From Onchocerca volvulus (taxonomy: Eukaryota > Nematoda > Chromadorea > Rhabditida > Onchocercidae): 64,000 nucleotides of DNA. The DNA is taken from assembly GCA_000499405.2 (NCBI GenBank), contig HG738137.1:1116001-1180000 (forward strand), written 5' to 3'. Below are positions 35,678 to 47,609 of the stretch, in pieces (the first letter of the stretch is position 1; every line of letters starts with the position of its first letter). A model generated the notes under the pieces. It was not told where the DNA came from and made no database searches. It was given only the letters and a program-made list of their open reading frames with translations. A program made the translations under genes and the position numbers.

Positions 35678-37585
35678 TTAGGTAGGTGGAAGGGGTAAAC
35701 ACCAACCAATCCCACCATTAGAACAAGTTTTCGTCCAGCAATCTAAATCATCCGGAATACAACGTTCTTCAGATGTGCATGTTTCACTTGCATTGTGACA
35801 CGATGCTGAATTCAAACAACATCGGCGACTGTAATACGACAAACCGGAATCAATACCGGATCGGATATCGGGTTCTGCTGAAAGTAAAAAAAGTCAAATG
35901 GTGAATTTAATGATGAAAACTTCGCGTAAGTGAACATTTTTTCCATAACACTGCCGAAAATTTTAAAGCAAACAAGATTTAGAGTCGTTCAAACAAACTT
36001 GGAATGAAATATATTAGAATTTATCCTTTCGTTTTCAAAGTATCATAATTAAATTTCAAAATTTCAAAACAGAATTTTAAATGAACAGAAAATGAAAAAA
36101 TATAAAAAAGTTCAATGATTATAGCTAATTTCGTATTTTATACACTTCAATATAAGTTGTTAAAAAAGCCACAAAAAAGAGAAGGAAAAATAAACTGATA
36201 CCAGTTGTTGTAACCGGTGTCCTTTTCAACGAACGTTTGCACAGTGCCGAATAACCGGAAGCGTAATTGCAATCCCATTCATTCCAGGATCCTTCTGGAC
36301 GATCGAAGTCGAGCCACATTGTCAAGCATAAATCTGTTCCAAACGGTAATTCTAAAAAACGAGAAAAAATCGATCGTATTAATTATGAAGTATTTGATTA
36401 AAAATTTAATTATTCATTTAAATATTAGGAAAATGAAGAGCTCACCCCCTCGGAAACCATCTACCTGTCGCCCTAGCGCACCATCATTCCATTCATATTC
36501 TCCGGTTTGTGTCAATTTAACCAATCGTCCTAACCATAATGTTGGAGTTGACAAATTTGCTTGCTTTGCGACACCTTGAAAAAAAAAAGTTCATATTCTT
36601 CTTTTCATTTTCAGCTTGAAATGTAATTATTTCAATTTTTTTTTTCAACTTTACTAAATGCGAAATATTTCTAAAACAATCATATCCATTAAAAGGTTCT
36701 GGAAAACAAACTTTTAATTTTTATAAATTGAAAAACTTTCTATTTAAAATAAGAAAACAAGCTTACTAAAAGCAAACACATTTTCATATTCATCCGTTAT
36801 TGACGCCAAATGTCCGCCGAAATCGACGCATGTTTGTTCTGCTTCAGACCAACGCATTCGTTGTTCGATTACGTGAAAGCAGGATTTGGTACGCTCGTAA
36901 CGTATCCAGCCACGTGGACACTCTTTTTCACGGATATTTGACGAATGATCTACTGAAATTAATTGCTTCTCTTCACTATTTCGGAAGTCTATTTATCCAG
37001 AAATTTTTTTTTTGTTATGGATTTATATGTGTTTGTACAAGTAATGATGAATACATATATGATAACATTGCTTTATCAACTTATCTGTTTTAAGATTCCA
37101 TGGTTTTGATAATTTCCGATGTTTTCCTGCTTTAACTACACTTAAAAAGATTGGTGAAAAGAACTTTAATGATTTTTTTAACGTCGCGGCTGATGACAAG
37201 TTACACCTTCATGTTGATCTTTAGACTTAACATTTCAGTATTTACTGATTTTCAACACCTCCTGTATGAAACAGGCCTCAAAGTTACTATCGCCTAAACT
37301 TTTTATGATTTTTGAAATCTGTTACCAGCAATTCAAACTAAGAGGAAACATAAGATTTAATTATCTAGATAATCTATGATAATCTTTTATAATTAATATC
37401 TAGCATTTAGACCTCAAAAAAAAAAAAAAAGGAAAAAAAACTTTTAATAAGCCTATTATCTTACCATCATGATGCCTGAGGCCAGTATTAGCAGTAGTAA
37501 TTTTTGTTGAAACATATTGTAAAGGTACCAAATCAAGGATAATTAATAAAAAATAATAATTGACAAGATTTATTTCCGGCGACAT
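35678..37585 (-). CDS. secreted C-type lectin with cysteine-rich tail, complete, 5 exons
   Basis: Single C-type lectin domain, secreted. Exons: 37585-37465, 36952-36767, 36574-36446, 36351-36202, 35877-35678; 786 nt, 261 aa, all four introns phase 1. The start gives a hydrophobic leader (through about residue 26). The lectin domain begins ECPRGWIRYERTKSCFHV (about residue 50) and continues WSEAEQTCVDFGGHLASITDEYENVF, LWLGRL, and closes CLTMWLDFDRPEGSWNEWDC...CKR (to about 185). The four framework cysteines are in place. The calcium/sugar motif normally written WND reads WNE beside the penultimate Cys, and no EPN or QPD triplet is evident, so calcium-dependent sugar binding is doubtful. The last 66 residues carry eight cysteines (RRCC, SC, TC, RC, DC, TC, WC) and end in LPLPPT; this tail is not part of the lectin fold and has no transmembrane segment. 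Family identity is firm; ligand unknown. Confidence 0.93.
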
Positions 37586-40500
37586 TATTTGATTATCCTA
37601 ATATTGGTACCATCAACTGTTTGACTTGGCGAACTTCCACTATTGTATACATTTCCATCGAGAATGCCATTTGTTTATGTGATGCTGAACGTTGATAAAT
37701 GCTTATTTGATATTTGATATAAGAGTATCTTTTCATTCGATCAAACTATCATCAAAATCATGAATGGGGAAAAACTGCAGATGAAATTTAGGGCACTTTT
37801 TTTGAATGAATTTTTTTTTTTTTTTTGAAATTTTTCTCAAGTTTACTATTTCAAGATAATGGAAATTCCCTAAAAAATCAATGTATTTTCTATAGAATAT
37901 TGTATACGAAAATAGAGCGATATACGAAACTTGAATATAATTTATTTATAATAAATATCAGTTATTTGATTTTTTTTAAAGTGATAACTTATGCCGCTTA
38001 ATTAGTCACTTCAATTCGTTTGTCAACTAATTATTAAACTGTTAACACTCCGATATAATCGATGATATTATAGCGTAGTTTCGCAATATTCAATGATCTT
38101 TATTACCCTACAGTTTTTAAGGAAATTAACTCTGTTTTAACTATCATAAAATAAATAACTTGGAAATATCAAATAAACAGCCGAGTGAATGGATTAAATC
38201 AAACGAATAATTCATAAGATTGATGCAAGCATAATAATAGTAAAATCTATGAAAAGATTGAATTTTTAGAAACAACTTTAAATTTTTTGTGGTAATTTTC
38301 ATCCTATTCTTCGATATATTTTTACAACAATCATATCTATTTATCACATTCATTAACACTTGTGTTAGCAAAAGACAAGCAAAATTCGTAATAAATCCTT
38401 TTTTTTTTTTTTTTTTTTGAATTTTTAAAGGAATAATCATTTATTATCTATTCCGTATATGCTTCACTTCAGATAAACATGCTGAATTTATTGCTACAAA
38501 CTGCAACACTTAATGTCAGCTGTCCTGGATATCTGATACGATAACCTGAAAGTTTCGCTTGGGCTGCGAAACGGCAACTGAATTGAGATCGCATATCACA
38601 TAAACAGCTTTCTCGACCATACACTGGAGTGTATCCGTGCTTATGAAAGGTATCAAATTTTTTGAGTGCAATAATAAACAACAGTGTGTTACGCAACAAT
38701 ATCTGGCTTTGGTCAGGTATTACTTTCATTGCAACATCGGACAATTGTAAAAAACTGCTCGCCGATTGGCTAACTTTACTTGACCATCAAGATTTTGGCA
38801 GTGTGAGCGAGGAAAGATAGGGAAAAATGAATCGATGCATGCATGATTATGATAGATTGATAACAGCAATGATTATATTGATTGGATAATGATTGATAGT
38901 GATACTTATTTTTTCAATCATAAGTGAAACTTTCCTCAAGCAAAAAGCAAGTGTAAAGCCTTTTCCAGGAATTAATCAATTCAAGTTATTACTATTTGCT
39001 ATATCTTCGATGAATTTGATTTTTCTTTTTTTGCAATGTTAAATGATTGAATTACTTAACTAATTCTATTATCCTTTTGTGGGAACAATTTTTGCAGACT
39101 TTCTACTTAAATGTAAATGCAAAAAAAAAAAAGAGATAATTCTGGCATACGATTAATTATGTGAAAAAAGTGATTAATATTAAAGAAAAAAAAATTGTGC
39201 TATAGATTGTTGAATATTTTAAAAATTTGAAATAATGATTTAAAATTTGGATAAAAAATAAACAGTTATCGTTTATTGTAAGAAAAAAATACCCATTATT
39301 ATGAGCAGTATGAAGAATGATGAGTTACTGATTTCCATTAATTGTATATATTTCAATTACGGTAATCCAAACCAGCTGGTGTTAATGCTTGAAATGATGA
39401 TATTCATCACAGCGGTTATGAAAATGATCCAATTAATACATGAACAGATGCAGGATTGGCTTGTTTGACGACATTTCATCAAAAGATCAGATGAAAGTAA
39501 TAATGAAGATTTTGGTCTCTGTCTATTTTCAGGAAACTAACAAAGTTATGATATCAGATGAAATCGGTCACATATCAGGAGTTTGAAATCCAGTCATGAT
39601 TTCCTAATTGATTTCCTGATTGATTGAAGTACCATGTATTTCTCCTCTCAAAAAAAAAATTGTCTTTTAATGATTGAAAAATGTTTGCCCTGCAATCATT
39701 CTCCATTGATTTTACCTATTAATTCAACCTATATTATACGTAAGACTTTTTTAAAAAAGGAAGAAAAGCGATATAGTAAATGAATATCTAAAATTTTTAA
39801 CAAAAAATAAATAAATGAAAGTTTGTGGCTTTTTTTTTACTCTGCCACAATTCTATCAAAGAATCCGGTAATGACACGATTGTTGTATCACTGCTACTAA
39901 ATTCTTACTCAAAAGTTCCATTAAATATTGATCATTAAATTTCGTCTCAAGATTGCTTGTTAACGAATACATCTCCCCTTCATAAATCAAGCTCTTATTT
40001 TATTCTCTGTTTTATTTTCATCCCAAAATCATTCGCTTTGTTAAAATCGAATACTTCTATTTTTTCGAATTAAAAATGATCGTAAAACATTGTAGAAATA
40101 GGAAAAAAAAGTTTTTGTCAAAATAATGACAAACAATTAAATAACGGGAGAAGGGATGGAGAAATGATGAAAACTAATAAGATGAAAAAGGTGATACTTT
40201 AGAAGATGGATGGGAAGTTAAAGTTAAAGACAGGAAATTTGAATGACAAAATTGATGCTTTCTCCAAAGCCATGAACTCGCGAATTTCAAAACTCTATTT
40301 AATATCGAAACGAAAATGCATACAAAAAAGCCAACTATAAACACACGTCTGATGAAGCAGAAAAAAAGAAACAAGATAGATACAGTTCACAATTCGTTTC
40401 GCACTTGATAATTATCGTTAAATATGAAGAAAATTCACGAGGTGACAAATTGCATTGCGTCATATACTCGCAAAGCATACGACATGAATGAGAAGGATTT

Positions 40501-41028
40501 CGTGAAAATTTGGAAAATTAGAAATGAAGTATTGATTTAAGGCATGTCATACAAATAATCCATAAATTGATAATTAAATTTAAATTACAGAGCAAGTAAT
40601 ATAAAAAGATGAAAATCACTTCTTCTCTGTCTACTATCAATTATCAGCGATGAAAATATCCGAAATATATTTTTTCTTTTTCTCTTTTTTATCTCCACAC
40701 AGCAAAGAGAGTAATGTTAACGACGGAACATTAACAGTAAGGCGTCAAGAAAAAACGGATAGATGATAATATGAATTTAAATACATTTAATCATTATCAG
40801 CATTGATGTGAACAAAATGTGTTGTACAGCACTGTTAATATCAAATAATATCAAAATCTCCTCTTTGATTGATAAAACAATTGATGATTAATTTATAACG
40901 TAATTACGGATGGAATAAAGAAGTCTCAATCAATCAATAATCTTACCTAACCATACAAAAAATTAATAATTCTTGTATTTGTACATTATTGATTGATAAA
41001 TTAATTAATCAATCAATGATTGCCATAT
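37586..41028. other. intergenic between lectin and four-TM gene
   Basis: AT-rich with poly-T (37810-37825, 38400-38418) and poly-A runs. It should hold the lectin promoter, just right of 37585, and the 3' UTR of the four-TM gene. Only the open frame at 38469-38744 stands out and is listed separately. Confidence 0.5.
38469..38744 (-). other. unassigned 91-codon open frame
   Basis: The frame runs from ATG at 38744 to TGA at 38469 and is less AT-rich than its surroundings. The middle reads HGYTPVYGRESCLCDMRSQF and has four Cys within the last 50 residues. No signal peptide, no recognised domain, no clear splice partner. It lies 0.9 kb upstream of the lectin start on the same strand. It may be a small gene, an exon, or a decayed copy. 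Confidence 0.25.
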
Positions 41029-44000
41029 TTATGGACTATAGGGATATAAATGGCCAGCATCTGGTGATCCACTTCCATCAGCAGCTGTTTTCGGTGGCAT
41101 CTGCCATACTGCTGTATAAATATGATGACGAGAACCATGCTTTGAGAATGGATCATCTGATCCGATCAGTAGGTATCGATTTAAGTACCTAAAAACGAAC
41201 ATTTCATGATTCTTGCCAATAAGGGAACAAACCGCTGGTGCAGATATATGCAAATGTATTATTTTAATTTATTTAAAATTGCAGTCGATTTAATAATTGT
41301 AATAAAAATAAATAAATCAATAAAAGAAAATGCGATTAAAATTCAGATATTGGACAGAATGATGGATTTGATGACAAATAGCCAAAATTAATCAGATAAT
41401 GCGACATCAGGGATAGTTTTTCTATAAAACAATTGTATTTGGGTTAAGCACGAGTATCCCAGATGAAAATATTAGTATGAAGTCTTCAAATCGTCCAGCA
41501 ATTGTTTGTTATGTTTAGAGCTTGAATTTTCGGATTTTGAATCATATCTGCCATATTTTTCCATATTTACTTGAAGTTTCGATAATGGAATGCTCAAACA
41601 TTCATGACAAATCTATTGAACCGTTGAAAAATTTTGCATCATCATCAGAAGATTTACAAATCACGTGTTTCGTAAGAAATAGCGATGAATAATCGAAATT
41701 TCGCAAAATATCATAAATTTCCGGAATTGAAAATCTCAAAAGGATTGCATCAATAATTATCCAGTCATACCTGATGGAAATTAATAAACGGAAAGTAAAA
41801 AATTCCAAGCTTCACTTACCTGTAAAGCTTGTAAATAATATAAAGAAATAGCATTTCCAATACTGCCAAAGCGAGATATATTGCGATTATCATATAGCCA
41901 AGTGTTATAGTTGCTAAAATAGGTTATAGAAAGCTGTAAAATTTAAATTATGATAAAGCTCCGAAATTAAAATCGAAACATGATAATGTGTGATTGTTTG
42001 AGATAAAAGTGGGAAAGTAAATTTGATCTTTGAAAGGTTTTTTTTTAAAAAGAAGTAAATATGAATAATGGTTGTTTAATTCTTTCTTTTCTTTGTGAAT
42101 TTTTCATGGATACATTTCGTCTTTCTTCAATCCCTTATTTTTCCTAAGTTATGCAATGGTTTAAGGAGGATTATAATTAAAAAGATAGGAAAAATGTATG
42201 TCAAATCTTTTAGATTTTCATGAAATTTATAATTTTTTTCGAAATTCTTCCTTTTCACAAAAAATTTCTACTTTTAAAGTAAGTATATAGTAAATTAGAA
42301 TATATTTTGAACGTTTTTCATCATTTTCATTACTTTTTTAGTTCTCCATTTTTGTCCTTTTCGTTTTTAAACAAAAAGAATTAAAGTAAAACTGCTAAAA
42401 TCAAAAAAAAAATTAAAATTAATAAAAATTTGAAGAAAGAAAGAAAAACCTTCGTCGGTCATATGGTAACTTGCATGACCAAGAAGATTTCGAATACCAT
42501 GGTATGCACCAAAAATGAGTAACAGCGTTACAACAAATGCCACAATAATCAGGAAGAATATTAGAAATATCTGAAATTAATTAATCAAATTGAAATTTGT
42601 TTCTAGAAATCATCACTTTGCTTCGTTTTTCCTTGATAAAATAATTATGAAGTTTGATAAAAATAGTCTAAAAGATAAATTTTAAAAAATTTCAAAAATA
42701 TGTTTGAGATGCTCACTTGAGAGCTTTAATCATAATAATTATTAACAGCAAAGTATTACTTTGTTTTAATTGTTATAATAAAATTATTCTTCAACAGATT
42801 GCAATTTAATTTGAATAAGCTAATTTTTTTCCGTAATCTAATTTTATCTTCTATTTAATATTTCTGTTTTTAATCTTTTAAAATCTAATGCTATTTTTTC
42901 ATTTCAACACTTATTTTGAAATCCATGCAAGCTCAAAAGTCATTGGCAAACTTTTAAATATTAGCAAAAGTCAAACATTCATATTTTATCTTCCTCTGTT
43001 AATTAATCATCAATGCATGCTATTATTTTCTTTTTCCTTTTCATATTTTTAACTTCTCGAATATTCAAACATTTGTGAAGCAGCTGTTGGAAAATTTGAA
43101 ATGGATTACTTCAATTTTTTATTTTTTTCAATATCAAATGAATCGTTTCCTTTAAAACAAAGGAGGAAACGGCATCGTTAATTTTTTTAGTATGAGATAA
43201 AATGAAAAGTTCAATTTTATGAGTCAATCAACAAACAGATATCAATGACGCAAATAAGTTTGTTTGTAATTTATCTAAAACCACAAAAGATGTTGAAAAT
43301 TTCATGTAAGTCATTTTTGATGCAATAACAATTGAATGTGATCTAACTTTTCCAGGTTTTTCTAATTTAGCAATGAAATAATTTCAAACATTATTTATTA
43401 CATCTGAAATTGTCAATTTTCGAGAAGATTTAAACAGTTTAAAATTTTAACCATCAACTATGTTGTAAATGATAGAAGATGTAAACACAAAATGATAAAC
43501 AAATTAATTCAATTTGTTTATTGAATTAATTTGTACACATATCTGCAATAAATTTAACTAGCTAATGAATACGTATTAGTAAACATAGCAACAATCAATT
43601 ATTAAAATATAAGTGAAATAAGAATAGAAAAAATCAAATCACAAAAAAAAAAAAAAAGGAAATGAATAAACATTAGTAACGAATGTAAGCAAAAAAAAAA
43701 AAAAAAAACTAAAAAAACTAAAAAAAAGTCAGAAAATAAACTTAATTATTTTTCAAAAAATGCAAATTTCAAAATAATAATTAATTAATGCTATCAGCAG
43801 ATGCTCATTGAAGAAAAAAAAAATTTTGCTAGCCTATTTTTGTTTATATTAAAATTATATAAAAATTCGTAAGTGAAAGTCGCGTAAATATCACTAATAT
43901 CAGTTTTATCTTTTACAAAAAAAAAGAATGAAAAATTAAAATCAACAAAATTAAAGCAAAATTTTTAATAAAATCGAAAAAAAAAATTTGCATAAAAAGA

Positions 44001-46058
44001 TCGATATGCAAACCTGAGCAGAAAGGTGTGGTATTAAAAAACGGCCGTTTTCAGTTTTGATGGCATACAGTAGTAGCGCAATTACTATAAATAGTACAAT
44101 CACGCTTGCAATACCTAAAAAATTACAATATTTAAAATTTAATTTACTGAAAACATCATAATTGAATAATGAAAATATCATAATTGGATAAGAAAGGAAA
44201 GAGTGGTACTGTGGAATTATACAAGTATGTGATCGATGAGTAAAGGCGGCATGCTTCTGATCTTATCAAAATGATAAGAAAGACTGGGAACAGAAAAAAT
44301 TGCAGTTGGTTTTACTTAATTCCTTTTTTTGTCTGCCCTTAAAGTTATTTATTATTTAGGTAATTAATTTTTGTCGTGAAGTTATTCATTGCTAAATTTG
44401 TGCTAAAGTTATCAGCCAATTAATTTTCATATGTTTCCCAAAATTTTAATTTTTTTATAACTAATATTTCCTTGCTTTCTTATTTCTTTTAAATCCAAAT
44501 CGGTTTATCCCTTTCTTCGTTTATACTGCTATTTTTATTTAAATTTAAATACAAAACATTTACCGCTGATATAATTCTGACAAAATCTCGAAATTTCGCA
44601 AAGTTTTTATAGAAAAAAAAGTTTAAAAAATTTCAACTTTCAAAAAATTGATTTTACTTATATCTTTCGGAATGAATTTGAGCCAACATATGCTATTCAT
44701 TTATTTCCCACAATAAGTATAAGTCATAATTTCCAATTTTAACAGAAAAGAAACGAAATTTCAATTGTAATCCAGTATTTTAGTAACTGGCAAACAAAAT
44801 TGACTTTTCGCTTCAAACAATTAAATTCAATTCCGCAATAAATTGTTTATTGTTTTTTCAAATATTTTCTCGAATTTCAAATTATAAACTTGACATTTTA
44901 AAATGACGATAAATTTTCTCATTTTCTTAATGAAATTCAAATTTACAAATTTTCTAATTGTCAGTTTTAAAAAAATCAGTTTTTTATTAAAAATATAAAA
45001 AAAGCACAGCATAGTTGAATTAACTTTAAATGCCATCTAGTTTATGCTTTTCCATTTCACAAATAACTTCAGTAGATTTCTCAAGCGATTTACATTCATT
45101 AAAAATCAAAAATCGATTATATGCAATCATCCAGATTGTTTTACGATCGAGCTATTATCACTCAATAAATTTGGCAGAATATTATCGGTACAATACAAAT
45201 AATATTTAAATATTGAAAATTTTAATTTCATTTATTACTTACTCCAGTGATTTTTACTTGGCTTAATCAACTATTCGTAACTTATCATTATCGATTTTCA
45301 TTTGATTTATTCAATTCTATGCATACTTATGCGTTATTTGGTTTATTTAAGTTAATCTATACATGATTATGTTTAAAGAACCAATTCAGTGATTTAAAAA
45401 TAACAAACCGATGATAAACCAAAGGAGATAGTAAGTTCCGAAAAGTTGAAGATTCCGGATCAGACCGTAAATGGCTATCAAGCATATTAGCAATTCTGTT
45501 ATCGCTACTATTACACCAGCTGTCTGCAAATATTGCACATAATTTTGATTGTTAAATATTTCCCAAATTTCAGATTAAATTTCATTCTGTAAAATTTCAA
45601 AGTTTAATCAAAAAATTTCTTCATTTTTCGTCGACTATTCAAAAATTTTAAATCAAATTTGAACATTAAAAAATATGGAAAATATTTATTAAAAATTCAA
45701 AGTTCTGTATTCTTGTTGTTATTTTTAAAAAATAATAACAAATACTAATATTACTAATTATATAGTAATAAATAATAATAAACTGTCTTTTTTTTTTCAA
45801 GAAAATCAAGAAAGAAAAACAGGTAGTTACTTGAAAGGAATGAATTCTAATGATAATATAATCATTATATCGAAATTTCGTTAATTCGATATTTGTGCTT
45901 TTAATATTTTGGTAAATCAATTTTAACGAATTATAATTTAAAAATTTTAAAAATAAATTAATATTGGAAAAAAAATAAATAAAAAATAGAAAAAAAAGAG
46001 TAAGATAAATGATTACTCGTAATGAACAGCAAGCAAATCGGTCCGTTGAATCGACCAT
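41029..46058 (-). CDS. four-transmembrane protein, LAPTM/DUF7027-like, complete, 6 exons
   Basis: Exons: 46058-46017, 45523-45409, 44114-44014, 42570-42450, 41913-41820, 41188-41029; 633 nt, 210 aa, phases consistent. After a short N terminus with a CC pair (FACCSLR) come four hydrophobic segments: about residues 15-36, 46-72, 87-110 and 129-157. TM2 to TM3 are joined by a short loop (KTENGRFLIPHLSAQ), TM3 to TM4 by a loop with GIRNLLGHASYHMTDE. The cytoplasmic tail of about 55 residues contains YLLI, which fits a YxxPhi sorting signal, and ends HLYPYSP. Topology and the Cys-rich N-terminal entry resemble nematode tetraspan proteins related to lysosome-associated LAPTM; I infer an endosomal or lysosomal location. 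The family name is tentative, the gene model firm. An in-frame ATG at 46127 would add 23 basic residues; I chose 46058 because it brings the CC pair near the N terminus as in the family. Confidence 0.85.
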
Positions 46059-46503
46059 AGTTGCACGATTTCTTCTTCTGATTCGAAGTTTGCTAGGAAA
46101 TTCGTTTCCTTTATCATTCCTTCTCATTTCACCTCTTCTCTTTCTCTCTCTTTTTCATTATCTTTATCACTCCCCCTCCCCCAGTTTTGAGTGATAGCAG
46201 CAGTTTAAGACGAAAAGGAGGAGGAAGAGGAAGTTGAAAAAGAAAATAAAATTTGGAGGAAGAATTCTTGAACAAGCGAGAAAGACAGGTTAATGAAGAA
46301 CTTCAAGAAGTTGAAGAAGTTTAAACTCCTGATGTTTATCGACTCAATCGAAAGACGTTCGAAATAATGACGGATGATTGTTCTTCGGCATATTTTCCGC
46401 ACTTCCTTCCCTCAATCATCTCGTCTCTTTCTTCAAGAAGCTATGCATCGAAGATCAGCAATTACTTCCAACCTAATTAATCTGTACTAATTGAATATCG
46501 ATA

Positions 46504-46580
46504 TAATCGAATACATAAATATCCGCAATTCGTCTATCGAATATATAAATAACCATAATTCATCTAAGTGAATTATCATT
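46504..46580. repeat. degenerate tandem repeat, about 37-bp period
   Basis: Words such as ATCGAATA, TAAATA, CCGCAATTCGTCT / CCATAATTCATCT recur in the same order at a spacing of about 37 bases. Diverged and short. Confidence 0.5.
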
Positions 46581-47518
46581 AATTGAACATATATGCCGAT
46601 ACATCATATATAAATATCGGTATTTTAGTAATTAATAATATAATTTAATTAAATAACACCAATTCTGACATCACTACATTAGTCGTTGAAAAAGAAATAT
46701 CAAAAGTTCTGAAATGAATTCGAAGTGATTTATTTAGAAGAAAACAAAGTACTGCATGTTTACTTCTTTTGAAAGTTCCTTTTTTCATTTTTAATTTGAA
46801 TTTGAATTAAAAAAAAAGTCCTATTCAATATACGCATCATTTAAATTCTGATCAGTATTTATATTATTAAAAAAAAAAAAAAAGAAAACAGGAAGAAGTT
46901 AATTTTATCACTGAAAAATGAAATCAATTTCTGATTATTGATTATCTTATCCATCAAACTGTTAATGCTCACCGTGATATCAGATTTTCCTGTGCTATAC
47001 TATTTGAGTGATTCATTGATCATTTCAAGTACAAGGAAAAAATTTCCGTACAGGTATCTTTATGCTAATTATGTTAAATCATTACATAGAAAAAAAGAAA
47101 AGGAAAATGTAAATGAATTCAGGTTTGAAACTATGCTATTTTTCTTTTATTTAAAACAAATTTTATAAAGAATTATCAATTTCGAATTTAAAAGAAAAAT
47201 TATTTTATGGCAAAACACGCGTTAGCATAAATTCATATATAAAACAATATGGAATTATTTCATTGCTTACTCTGAAATTACGATAAAGAAGTAAAAACTA
47301 AGTATTTATTTTTAGAAAAGTAATGAATTTCTGACTGCAAGAAGGAATTCTTTCCTGCCAAGCGATTCTCTTATTATCTTGTTACCTGTATTTTATGCAA
47401 TCTTTCATATTGATCTACTTTTCAATGTTTATTCAGTCTGCATCGCTTTTCTTATAAACACATTTTTGTGCATTTCGATGTATTTCATTCATTTCTGCTC
47501 ATCTGTTTATCCATATAT

Positions 47519-47609
47519 CGTATATTTCATATTATCGTATATTTCTTGTTACTGTATATTTCTTGTTACTGTATATCTTCTTGTTACTGTATATTTCTTG
47601 ATTTCTTGT
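47519..47609. repeat. tandem repeat, about 18-bp period
   Basis: The unit TGTATATTTCTTGTTAC is repeated about four times with small changes, preceded by related CGTATATTTC words. It gives the Tyr/Leu/Cys-rich frame crossing this site, which is not a gene. Confidence 0.75.

Noticed and set aside
36217..37093. Plus-strand frames at 36217-36579 and 36800-37093
   Set aside because: They are antisense to lectin exons 2 to 4, whose minus-strand reading gives a clear C-type lectin domain.
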